DNA of 38,617 bases from Pseudomonadota bacterium (GTDB lineage Bacteria; Pseudomonadota; Gammaproteobacteria; Steroidobacterales; JBCBZW01), in contig JBCBZW010000041.1 in assembly GCA_039815145.1 (NCBI GenBank), forward strand, positions 1 to 38,617, written 5' to 3'. Shown here one piece after another: positions 1 to 6,953 of the stretch. Numbering within the stretch: position 1 is the stretch's first letter; each line of letters begins with the position of its first letter. Made by a program: the position numbers and the translations under genes. The notes beneath the pieces are model-generated. The model was not told the DNA's origin. It was given only the letters and a program-made list of their open reading frames with translations, and searched no databases.

Positions 1-39
1 ACAATTCATCTGAACCACTAGAGATTTGCCCCGGTCCAA

Positions 40-246
40 TTAACCAAAACTACAGCGTACAGGTGGGCCACAACTGTTTGGTGTCTTACCAACCCAAACG
101 ATTTCCGCCTCGACACTTACACCTCGCTCATCCAGTGCCTTTAGAATTGGCAGATTTACAATTGCAATCCAAAGGCACGCCCAAAGGATTACTACAGTAA
201 CGACAGCCAGCGCGAATAAACGATAAGGAACATTGAAGAATCGCAT
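40..246 (-). CDS. hypothetical small membrane protein (68 aa)
   Basis: I do not recognise this protein. The frame starts at ATG 246 and encodes 68 residues. One strongly hydrophobic segment spans about residues 10-33, followed by a short polar tail containing two Cys, so a single-pass membrane protein is possible. No convincing Shine-Dalgarno sequence precedes the ATG. It lies in AT-richer DNA beyond the truncated radical SAM gene, in a stretch whose base use differs from the conserved genes to the right. It could be a decayed or spurious frame; the hydrophobic segment is the only reason to list it. Confidence 0.33.
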   Translation of the reverse strand: MRFFNVPYRLFALAVVTVVILWACLWIAIVNLPILKALDERGVSVEAEIVWVGKTPNSCGPPVRCSFG

Positions 247-710
247 GGCGTCTACGTAGCTCTATATTCGGGCAATTTTTAGCCCGCCATGGATGCGCTG
301 CTGATGGCTGCTTTGCGGACAAAACAGACTATGAGTGTTTGTCCGCGCTTTGGGTGTTGATTGTCTTAAAGACAAAATTACGGAGCTCAAAGCGCGCGCC
401 ACAACTCACTTAGACTTCTGATTTAATCGATTGAGTTTCCGGTTCGGAGGCAACCGGCGGAAGTCCATCGGGGGCTTCAAGGTGACTACAGACCACACTA
501 ATTAATTCGCATTTGCATGCGATCCAACACTGAGCTGTCGATCCCCAAATTTGCAGTTTCAGGGTATCCATGAATTTTGCGAACACCACTACGGAATTCG
601 AGACGCGCCGCATCCAGAGCTCGGTAGGCCATGTTATTTGAAATATGCCTGCTGCCAGTCGGAGATGGCTTATAGAAATGCGTGTCTGACGTCAGCACTA
701 ATGGGACAGT
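247..710. other. intergenic stretch without a convincing gene
   Basis: No frame here has recognisable protein features. Two overlapping minus-strand frames (about 410-613 and 498-698) show no motif, no usable ribosome site and no hydrophobic pattern. The stretch is less GC-rich than the conserved genes and contains the hairpin at 315-346 and a TGACGTCA palindrome near 687-694, close to the point where the radical SAM gene is broken. It may be foreign or decayed DNA. Confidence 0.4.
315..346. repeat. 9-bp inverted repeat, possible hairpin
   Basis: GCGGACAAA at 315-323 is repeated as its exact reverse complement TTTGTCCGC at 338-346, with a 14-nt loop. It could be a transcription terminator or an element end. 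No clear T-run follows in either direction. Confidence 0.4.
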
Positions 711-1415
711 TTAGGTCGAGTTGATAAGAGAGGGTTTCTGGCTCGGCACTCCCGCCGCGACCAGTCGCTCGATCATCTGCAGCCGCCTCGGCCCACTGCT
801 CGCCCGCGGTTCGAGCTGGCGCTTGAGCTCGGGGGCCAGGGTGGTGACGCTGACCGCCACGCTGACCAGTCGCTGGGCAGCCAGCTCCGCCAGCAGGTCG
901 AGGTCGCGCTCGATGAGTGCGCCCTTGGTGACGATCGACACGGGATGTCGGCAGGCGAGCAGCGTTTCGAGAATTCGGCGGGTGACGCCGTAGCGACGTT
1001 CGATCGGCTGGTAGGGATCGGTACTCGCCCCCAGGGCGATCGGCGCGCACCGATACGAAGGACTCCCCAGCTGTCGCAGAAGCACCTGATCCGCATCCGC
1101 CTTCCAGACCAGCCGTGTTTCGAAATCCAGACCGGGCGACAGGTCCAGAAAGGCGTGCGTCGGGCGCGCGAAGCAGTACACGCAGCCGTGCTCACAGCCC
1201 CGGTAGGGGTTGATGGTGCGGTCGAAGGGCAGGTCCGGCGAGCGATTGAAGGTGATGAGCGAACGCGGCACTTCGCGACGCACGTGAGTGTCGGGCGCCC
1301 GCTCCGGCTCCGCGACGGTCCAACCATCGGCCACCGCCTCGTGGCTTGCCGCGAGAAACCGCGGCGCGGGCGAGCACGTCGCGCCCCGGCCACGGATGAC
1401 ACCCGAATCACTCAT
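711..1415 (-). pseudogene. C-terminally truncated radical SAM protein (PA0069/SplB-like, COG1533 type)
   Basis: Intact members are iron-sulphur radical SAM proteins of unknown substrate. The N-terminal two thirds is well preserved. The cluster ligands Cys74, Cys78 and Cys81 form the CxxxCxxC motif in GCEHGCVYC, followed by the family-typical stretches GASTDPYQP and TKGALIERD. Homology stops at about residue 224 (nt ~744), after RLVAAGVP, where the family continues into a strand usually read as VGVMVAP. Here the frame runs into ten unrelated residues and stops at 711. From memory of the family (around 350 aa) roughly 120-130 residues are missing, including the end of the TIM barrel. The new sequence is AT-richer, which points to a deletion or insertion junction. 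Loss of function is likely but is an inference. Confidence 0.8.
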
Positions 1416-1511
1416 GATGGCCCCGCTGAACTACTGGTTATTCATACAGTATCAGCAAGCGCACGAAGGGTGTGAGGCCCTTGGGGCACGGGTGCGCTGA
1501 AACGAATGAAA

Positions 1512-1588
1512 TGGCGCGCCTGACAGGATTCGAACCTGTGACCCCCGCCTTCGGAGGGCGGTACTCTATCCAGCTGAGCTACAGGCGC
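1512..1588 (-). tRNA. tRNA-Arg (anticodon CCG)
   Basis: The minus strand folds as a complete cloverleaf. The acceptor strands GCGCCTG (1582-1588) and CAGGCGC (1516-1522) pair fully. The D-arm contains AGCTCAGCTGGATAGAG. The anticodon stem CCGCC/GGCGG encloses loop CTCCGAA, giving anticodon CCG, which reads CGG. The T-arm contains GGTTCGAATCC. The discriminator base is G and CCA is encoded at 1512-1514. The gene is 77 nt including CCA. A minus-strand TATATT at 1639-1644 could be its -10 element. The truncated radical SAM gene starts about 100 nt beyond its 3' end. Confidence 0.96.
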
Positions 1589-1688
1589 GTTGGGGTGGGG
1601 CGAGACCGGCGGGATCGCCAGGTCGAGAACCAGCGCGCAATATAACCGTGCCGGTGTCACGACGTCCACGACACGTGCGAACGGGCGC

Positions 1689-1717
1689 TTTCTGCTGCCG
1701 TGCCGCACCGTTATACT
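1689..1717 (+). promoter_or_regulatory. putative promoter of the cytochrome c gene
   Basis: TATACT at 1712-1717 matches the sigma-70 -10 consensus at five of six positions. A weak TTTCTG lies 17 nt upstream at 1689-1694. The cytochrome start is about 40 nt downstream. The -35 match is poor, so this rests mainly on the -10 box. Confidence 0.35.
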
Positions 1718-1758
1718 TCGCGATCCTTTTTTGGCCTAGATGAGTCAAGGTTGCAAAC

Positions 1759-2454
1759 GTGACGGCACAAGACATCCGGTTCTTCCAGACCTTTTCCTAC
1801 GTGCTCGCCTCCCTGGTGGCATTCACGATTTTCATCTACGTCCTGGCGAAGGTGGTCGACAGCAACACCCAGGATCAGTGGGTGAGCGCCGATCCCGCTC
1901 GCCTGGAAGCGATCGAGGCTCGCACGGCGCCCGTGGGCACCGTCGCCCTGGCCGGTGCCGGCGTGACGGTCGCGCCGACCGCTTCCACCGCTCTCACGTT
2001 CCGCGATCCGCCCGCCGCCCACGGCGATGACGCCGCCCACGGCGATGACGCCGGCCATGGTGGTGACGAAGGCCACGGAGAGGCGGCCGAGGAGCATCAC
2101 GCTGAAGCATCGGGCGAGGATCATTCGCCGGTCGAAGCCGTCGCCGCCGTGGCTGAGACGGTAGAAACCGCCGTTGACGCCGCCGCTGAGGGCGTCGCCG
2201 CGGCTGCCGCCGACATCGACGGCAGCACGATCTACAACCAGGGCTGCAACGCCTGTCACGCCGCCGGCATCGCCGGTGCGCCAAAGGTCGGCGACCCCGC
2301 TGCCTGGACGGCGCGTATCGCCCAGGGCAACGACACGCTCTACGCGCACGCCATCAACGGCTGGAACGCGATGCCGCCCAAGGGGGGCTTCAGCTATCTC
2401 TCCGACGATCAGGTGAAGGCTGCGGTCGACTTCATGGTGGCCGAGAGCCAGTAA
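1759..2454 (+). CDS. membrane-anchored cytochrome c (cytochrome c5-like) with His/Asp-rich linker
   Basis: A predicted inner-membrane-anchored c-type cytochrome facing the periplasm, an electron carrier in respiration. Residues about 10-32 form one transmembrane helix. Residues ~85-120 are a low-complexity linker rich in His, Asp, Glu and Gly with repeated HGDDA/HGGDE units. The C-terminal domain has the haem-binding motif CNACH and a distal Met in the WNAMPPKGGF segment, the arrangement of cytochrome c5/cbb3-type mono-haem domains. The start is GTG 1759, chosen because the helix begins soon after it and no in-frame ATG precedes it. The linker might bind divalent metal, which is inference. 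It is transcribed alone between the tRNA and an accessory region, so a partner oxidase cannot be named. Confidence 0.85.
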   Translation: MTAQDIRFFQTFSYVLASLVAFTIFIYVLAKVVDSNTQDQWVSADPARLEAIEARTAPVGTVALAGAGVTVAPTASTALTFRDPPAAHGDDAAHGDDAGHGGDEGHGEAAEEHHAEASGEDHSPVEAVAAVAETVETAVDAAAEGVAAAAADIDGSTIYNQGCNACHAAGIAGAPKVGDPAAWTARIAQGNDTLYAHAINGWNAMPPKGGFSYLSDDQVKAAVDFMVAESQ

Positions 2455-2476
2455 GCTCAGGACTCGCCCGACACCG

Positions 2477-2505
2477 ATGCCCCGTCGCTCTGCGCGGCGG
2501 GGCGT
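2477..2505 (+). terminator. possible terminator after the cytochrome c gene
   Basis: GCCCCG at 2479-2484 pairs with CGGGGC at 2498-2503 and the stem can extend by two more pairs (one T-G wobble). The stem starts 25 nt after the cytochrome stop codon. Only a weak pyrimidine tail (GGCTTTCC) follows. I see no gene from here to 2693. Confidence 0.4.
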
Positions 2506-2693
2506 GGCTTTCCGCTCCCGCCTGCGATCCTCCAGCGCCCCGTCAACCCGGGGCGCCCGAAGGCCAGCCGAGCTCGCCTTCGACCGACAACAGTACCGTT
2601 CGAGCAACGCCCTGGCTTGGGCCAAACGTACTTGGGGGCGGATCTCGTGAAGCTCCCGGCAGGGCTGGCTTCTACAACCTAGTAATCAAGCAC

Positions 2694-2999
2694 TCAAGTT
2701 ACACAGTGTGTGACACCCGGTGGCGCGCTGGATGAGTGTTCCGCATACTGCAAGACAAACGATGTAGACCCATCGTAGGCGGTGACGAAAACAGCGTTTC
2801 TGGGGGTACACACCAACGCACTACTTATGCAGTAGTACTCAGTCGAATCGAAGTACCCTGCATGAAAGATACCCTCCTTCGTGATAGGGAATCCGTGTTG
2901 GCTGGACAAGTCCCTCAGCAAACCGCTGCACTCTACCACCCGTGAACACCCCCCAAGGTTCACTAGAACGGCAACCAATAACCCTGCCCTCAGCCACAT
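2694..2999 (-). CDS. small putative lipoprotein (101 aa), unknown function
   Basis: I do not recognise a family. The start ATG 2999 is chosen because GAGGAG lies 6 nt upstream and because the protein then opens with a canonical lipoprotein signal: MWLR, a hydrophobic core LLVAVLVNL and the lipobox LGGC with the acceptor Cys at residue 18. An upstream in-frame ATG would bury this signal. The mature part is about 83 residues with several further Cys, which could form disulphides in the periplasm. Its 5' neighbour on the same strand is the three-helix membrane protein, 55 nt away, so the two may be cotranscribed. The DNA is AT-richer than the housekeeping genes, consistent with accessory origin. 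Confidence 0.6.
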   Translation of the reverse strand: MWLRAGLLVAVLVNLGGCSRVVECSGLLRDLSSQHGFPITKEGIFHAGYFDSTEYYCISSALVCTPRNAVFVTAYDGSTSFVLQYAEHSSSAPPGVTHCVT

Positions 3000-3054
3000 A
3001 GCAGACTCCTCAAGGTGGCATCGATCGCTCGTGCGCATCGCTACCTTAAGCCTG

Positions 3055-3351
3055 CTACTTCCCAAAGTAACGCAGCCACAGTATCGCCACTACGAACAAC
3101 ATCGAGAACGTCGCTAGCAGAACAAAGATCGCCATGGAGACTTTGCCTGCAAATCCCGTATCCCCGAAGAACAGCCAAAAGCTAAGGTTGAACCCAACAG
3201 TCGCGCCCGACACCACGGCCACTCCTGTAGCTTGTTTCCAGTCCACTGCGCGAGGAGCGATTCCGGGTAAGTAGGAGACAAGATAGCCTACGAGGAATGC
3301 GAATACGCCGAACCCAATCCACGCCACGACGCTTGCTTCGTGAGCCGTCAT
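3055..3351 (-). CDS. small three-helix membrane protein (98 aa), unknown function
   Basis: No family recognised. From ATG 3351 the protein has three hydrophobic stretches at about residues 8-28, 40-60 and 70-93, separated by short polar turns, which fits a small integral inner-membrane protein. The start is supported by GGGAGG about 10 nt upstream. The longer open frame that continues to 3609 must not be taken as the N-terminus: that part translates the decayed comM fragment in the wrong frame. It is followed on the same strand by the small lipoprotein gene, so the two may form a pair. Confidence 0.6.
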   Translation of the reverse strand: MTAHEASVVAWIGFGVFAFLVGYLVSYLPGIAPRAVDWKQATGVAVVSGATVGFNLSFWLFFGDTGFAGKVSMAIFVLLATFSMLFVVAILWLRYFGK

Positions 3352-3400
3352 AGCCACCGCCCTCCCATAGGCGTTTCCGGCAAGAAGTACACGCGTCCAG

Positions 3401-3560
3401 TGCCGGCGTCTGGCGCGGCATGTGTAATTGCAAGTCGATCCGATCGAGCAGCGGACCGCAGATGCGCTGACAATAGCGGTGACCATGGAGAGCGTACAAC
3501 GGCAGTGAGACTCACCGGGATAACCGCAAGGCATGCTGCGAGGCAGCAACCAGCAGCGCC
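3401..3560 (-). pseudogene. decayed fragment of a comM-like gene
   Basis: Positions 3401-3531 align with 4726-4857 inside the intact comM on the same strand. By hand count about 20 of 131 positions differ and there is one single-base deletion, so identity is near 85%. The fragment corresponds to the part of ComM encoding the MNPCPCGY segment through GPLLDRIDLQLHMPRQTP. Weaker similarity runs on to about 3560 over the LVAA segment. Reading it requires at least two frame changes, so it cannot be expressed as ComM. Its divergence from the neighbouring comM argues against a very recent duplication. It could be an old duplicate or a fragment brought in with the surrounding small genes. Confidence 0.85.
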
Positions 3561-3661
3561 GGCCGGCGTAGGCAGCCAACTTCGAGCGAGTCCGCTTGTT
3601 GTGTGCCATGAGCTAGTGCAATCATAAGCCTATCAGAAACAACTAACTCGGACAGCCAACC

Positions 3662-4249
3662 TTGAAGCAAACAGTCCTCGTACTCTCACTGATCAGCGCC
3701 GTCCTCTTGGTCCGGTCGGAAGCCGCAACGCTCGACTTTCTCGCGGAGTTTCCTGGGGATACGTACCTCGGAACCCCGAATTTCTCACTCGTGAATGCGC
3801 AGATCACAGCGAGCGGAGGCGACGTGTTCATCTTCGACGCGGATACCGGGAACAATCCGCCCGGACCGTTGGGTGGGTTCTGCGGGGTCACCGAAATGCA
3901 GGGGGCTGACTGCTCTACAGACATCGAGATCAGGTTCGCTCAGAGGATTGGCAACCTGACGTTCACCACGAACCAGTTCGATGACGGGGATGTCTTACGA
4001 GCACAGATCTTCGATGGCGCTCAGCTTCTATCAGAACAGGTGATTGCCGCGAACCAACTGGTGGATTTCAGCGCCTTCAGTGGAATAGATCGACTCGTCC
4101 TCATCGGGTCCGAAACCACTGGTGATGGCCTTGGACTCGCCTACGGTCGCTTTCAATTCGCCGTGGTCCCTATTCCCGCCGCCGGCCCGCTGTTGTTGCT
4201 ACCCCTTGCTTTAATCAGCGTGGTCGGCCGGTTGCGGCGACTGAACTAG
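3662..4249 (+). CDS. secreted protein with C-terminal CTERM-type sorting signal (PIPAAGPLLLLP)
   Basis: A predicted exported 195-aa protein. It has an N-terminal signal peptide (about residues 1-21, cleavage near SEA-A), a beta-rich body of about 150 residues without a recognised catalytic motif, and a C-terminal tripartite signal. That signal is the motif PIPAAGP, a hydrophobic helix LLLLPLALISVVG and a basic tail RLRRLN. This is the pattern of PEP-CTERM/VPLPA-CTERM proteins, which are processed by an exosortase and associated with extracellular polymer. No exosortase gene is in this window. The start used is TTG 3662, which places the signal peptide at the N-terminus; its ribosome site is weak. 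Two Cys in the body could form a disulphide. The gene is convergent with comM. Confidence 0.75.
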   Translation: MKQTVLVLSLISAVLLVRSEAATLDFLAEFPGDTYLGTPNFSLVNAQITASGGDVFIFDADTGNNPPGPLGGFCGVTEMQGADCSTDIEIRFAQRIGNLTFTTNQFDDGDVLRAQIFDGAQLLSEQVIAANQLVDFSAFSGIDRLVLIGSETTGDGLGLAYGRFQFAVVPIPAAGPLLLLPLALISVVGRLRRLN

Positions 4250-4326
4250 CGGTGACTTCCTATCGCAGGCGCTACGCTGGCCGGCGGAGTCCCGTGCCTG
4301 GCATCGGTCGCCTGGGTCGAGTGATT

Positions 4327-5901
4327 TCACGAGCTATCTGACAACGAAACCCCTGAGCTGCTGACGCCAGGCCCATGTACCGAGGGCAGCGCAGCCCAAC
4401 GCTCCTCCAGCGAAGTCCGCCAACCCAGTGCTTCCGACAGGTGCGCAGCGGTCACTTCTGTCGATCCTGCAAGATCGGCTACTGTCCGCGCCACGCGCAA
4501 GACACGATGAATCGCACGCACAGACAAGCCGAAGCGCTCGCCCGCCGCACGAATCAACGAACGCCCCACTTCGTCAGGCGCAACCACCTCGCCCAGTTGG
4601 GCCGGCGTAAGCGCGTGGTTGAGGCGGCCGCTGCGCCCTCGCTGCGCGCTGTGCGCGGCTGCCACTCGACGGGCGACGAGCGCACTCACTGACGGCGGCG
4701 ATGGTGCCGTGTCACCACCCACCTCTGCCGGCGTCTGACGCGGCATGTGTAGTTGCAAATCGATCCGATCGAGCAGCGGACCGGAAATGCGCTGGCGATA
4801 GCGATTGATCATCGCTGGGGTGCAACGGCACCGAGGCTCACCGAGATAGCCGCAAGGACAGGGATTCATGGCCGCCACCAACTGAAACCGCGCCGGAAAC
4901 GACGCCCTACCCCCGGCACGGGCAAGCTGCACCACCCCCGCTTCCAACGGCTCGCGCAGCCCCTCCAGCACATCGCGCCGAAACTCGGGGAGCTCATCCA
5001 GAAACAACACCCCACAGTGGGCGAGGGAAATCTCACCGGGGCGAAGTACAGCCCCGCCGCCGAGCACGGCAGCGGCGGTGGCGCTGTGGTGGGGAGCACG
5101 GAAGGGACGCTCCAGCTGCGGCCCCACGGCTCCGCCCGCCAGCGAGTGCACCACTGCCGCTTGCAACTGCTCCTCATGAGTTAACGGTGGCAATAGGCCC
5201 GGTAAGCGAGTGGCCAACATGGTCTTGCCCGTGCCCGGAGGCCCCACCAACAGCAAGCTGTGGCCCCCGGCGGCGGCGATTTCCAGCGCCCGCCTGGCGG
5301 TCGCCTGGCCTTGCACATCGCCGAGGTCGAGAGCGTTGCCATGCGGGTCCGGTGGTGCGAAGCGCGGCGACGGACAGGCCCGCAGGGGACGTCTCCCACA
5401 CAGGTGCGCTCCCACCTGCTCGAGGGTGGCAGCCGCGTAGACCTCGGCCTGGCGCTGCATGGCCGCCTCCTCGCCGTTGGCCACCGGCACGATCAGCGCA
5501 TGCTTCGCTGAGGCGGCGTGGGTGGCGACGCAGATGGCGCCACGGATCGGCCTCAAGGTGCCCCCCAGCGAGAGCTCGCCGTAGCACTCGATGCCCTGCA
5601 GGGCGTTGCCCGGCAGCTGTCGGCTGGCCACCAGCACCCCGACGGCGATGGCGAGGTCGAAGCGACCGCCTTCTTTGGGGAGATCGGCCGGTGCGAGATT
5701 TACGGTGATCGGGCGCGCTGGAAATTCGTAACCACTCTGGGTGATGGCCGCGCGCACTCGCTCGCGCGCCTCGCGCACGGCGGTCTCGGGCAGACCGACC
5801 ATCGTGAAGCGGGGCAGGCCGCGGCCGAGGAACACCTCGACCGTGACCTGGGGCGCTTCCACCCCCACCTGCGCTCTGCTCAGCACGCGCGCCAGCGTCA
5901 T
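4327..5901 (-). CDS. comM: ComM/YifB family Mg-chelatase-like AAA ATPase
   Basis: ComM is a hexameric AAA+ helicase that promotes branch migration during integration of incoming DNA in natural transformation. The protein is 524 aa, normal for the family. An N-terminal Lon-substrate-like domain (MTLARVLSRAQVGVEAP onward) precedes the Walker A box GPPGTGKT at residues 220-227, Walker B VLFLDELPE near 298-306 and the Cys-rich MNPCPCGYLGEPRCRC segment at 345-360. The C-terminal Mg_chelatase_C region follows. ATG 5901 is chosen over the upstream ATG 5922 because GGGAGG lies 8 nt before it and because homologues begin with this M-(S/T)-LA sequence. It is divergent from ubiK, a common gammaproteobacterial neighbourhood. 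A decayed partial copy lies 1.2 kb downstream. Confidence 0.95.
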   Translation of the reverse strand: MTLARVLSRAQVGVEAPQVTVEVFLGRGLPRFTMVGLPETAVREARERVRAAITQSGYEFPARPITVNLAPADLPKEGGRFDLAIAVGVLVASRQLPGNALQGIECYGELSLGGTLRPIRGAICVATHAASAKHALIVPVANGEEAAMQRQAEVYAAATLEQVGAHLCGRRPLRACPSPRFAPPDPHGNALDLGDVQGQATARRALEIAAAGGHSLLLVGPPGTGKTMLATRLPGLLPPLTHEEQLQAAVVHSLAGGAVGPQLERPFRAPHHSATAAAVLGGGAVLRPGEISLAHCGVLFLDELPEFRRDVLEGLREPLEAGVVQLARAGGRASFPARFQLVAAMNPCPCGYLGEPRCRCTPAMINRYRQRISGPLLDRIDLQLHMPRQTPAEVGGDTAPSPPSVSALVARRVAAAHSAQRGRSGRLNHALTPAQLGEVVAPDEVGRSLIRAAGERFGLSVRAIHRVLRVARTVADLAGSTEVTAAHLSEALGWRTSLEERWAALPSVHGPGVSSSGVSLSDSS

Positions 5902-6092
5902 CGACAGGCCTCCCGCGCCCATTTGGTAGGATTGCCCCTCGCTTGGCTCCCATGGGGCCCAACGCGAACGGCACACCAAGCCGAGTGTGCGCAGGAAGAC
6001 GGGCGCCTGGAGCGCGTATTTCTGTCGCAGATATCGAGTTACGCGGCGTTCGCCAAGCCGAGTGACGCAGCGAACCCGACGAGGACCCCACC

Positions 6093-6356
6093 ATGAGCAA
6101 CCCAGGTTTCGATCCACGATTCATCGACGATCTCGCCCGCCGCCTCGACGCGGCCATGCCCGAGCGGCTGCGCGCCCTGCGCGAAGATGTCCACGGCAAC
6201 TTCAAGGCCGTCCTGCAGTCGGCCCTGGGGCGCATGGATCTGGTCACCCGGGAGGAGTTCGACGTGCGCAACGATATGCTCAATCGGCTCTACGAGACGG
6301 TCGAGCAGCTGGAGCAGCGAATCGCCGAGCTGGAGGGTAAGCCGCCTCAGGACTGA
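6093..6356 (+). CDS. ubiK: ubiquinone biosynthesis accessory factor UbiK (YqiC)
   Basis: UbiK is a small accessory protein that works with UbiJ in the soluble aerobic ubiquinone-synthesis complex. The 87-aa protein has the family pattern: an N-terminal amphipathic region (FIDDLARRLDAAMPE), a central segment (FKAVLQSALGRMDLVTREEFDVR) and a C-terminal coiled coil (YETVEQLEQRIAELE). Length is typical. The start ATG 6093 follows GAGGACCCCACC. It is divergent from comM with a 190-nt gap that must hold both promoters. Its functional partners ubiE, ubiJ and ubiB are about 15 kb to the right. Confidence 0.93.
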   Translation: MSNPGFDPRFIDDLARRLDAAMPERLRALREDVHGNFKAVLQSALGRMDLVTREEFDVRNDMLNRLYETVEQLEQRIAELEGKPPQD

Positions 6357-6479
6357 CCGTCGTCTCCCGGCGACCGCTGATCGGCAGCGCCCCGCGGAAA
6401 CGTGCGTTCGTCGAGAATTCGCGCCCAACGGCGGTGATAGACTCGAGATCGGTATTGGGACCCTCTTCGAGACCTGACC

Positions 6480-6953
6480 ATGATGGCTAAGCAACGACCT
6501 CAAATCGCCGCCGCCGCGGCACTGCTCACCGTGCTCGCCAGCGCCGGCATCGCGGAGGAGCAGACGCTGTTCACCTGGGTCGACGCCGACGGCACCGTGC
6601 ACTACAGCGACAAGCCCGAACATCCAGGCGCCAAGGAAATGGAGATGGCCAGCCGGCGCACGGACGAGGCCCGCGTGGCCAACGAAGTGGCCACGCGCGA
6701 GGCGCAGCAGACCGCCCGCCAGCAGGCGGCGGCGGAAGCGCAGCAAGCGAGTGCCGAGCAGGCGCGCGAACAGGAGCAACGCCGCTATCGCTGCGACCAG
6801 GCGCGCTCGCGCTTACGCACCCTGTCGGTGGCGCGCCGTCCCTTCCGCGTGGACGAGAACGGCCAGCAGATCTACCTGAACGACGGGCAGATCGCCGCCG
6901 AGCAGGCGCAGGCGCAGGCCGCCGTCGACCAATGGTGCAGCGGTACCCCGTGA
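6480..6953 (+). CDS. DUF4124 domain protein, exported
   Basis: A predicted periplasmic 157-aa protein of unknown function. A signal peptide covers about residues 1-25 (MMAKQRPQIAAAAALLTVLA, cleavage near GIA-EE). The DUF4124 core follows at about 29-55 with the hallmark FTWVDADGTVHYSDKP. Residues ~60-110 are a long Ala/Gln/Glu-rich helix that probably forms a coiled coil, and two Cys remain in the C-terminal part. The next gene overlaps its end, so the two are likely cotranscribed. DUF4124 proteins are common in gammaproteobacteria with no settled role. Confidence 0.85.
   Translation: MMAKQRPQIAAAAALLTVLASAGIAEEQTLFTWVDADGTVHYSDKPEHPGAKEMEMASRRTDEARVANEVATREAQQTARQQAAAEAQQASAEQAREQEQRRYRCDQARSRLRTLSVARRPFRVDENGQQIYLNDGQIAAEQAQAQAAVDQWCSGTP

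Noticed and set aside
410-698. Two overlapping minus-strand frames of about 66 codons near the left edge
   Set aside because: No ribosome site, motif or hydrophobic pattern, and they overlap in different frames; not supportable as genes.
1711-2625. 304-codon open frame on the minus strand opposite the cytochrome c gene
   Set aside because: It mirrors a gene with a clear CNACH motif and membrane helix; the translation is Gly/Val/Arg-rich without domains.
3352-3609. N-terminal extension of the three-helix membrane protein
   Set aside because: This part is a misframed translation of the comM fragment; the GGGAGG site before ATG 3351 marks the real start.
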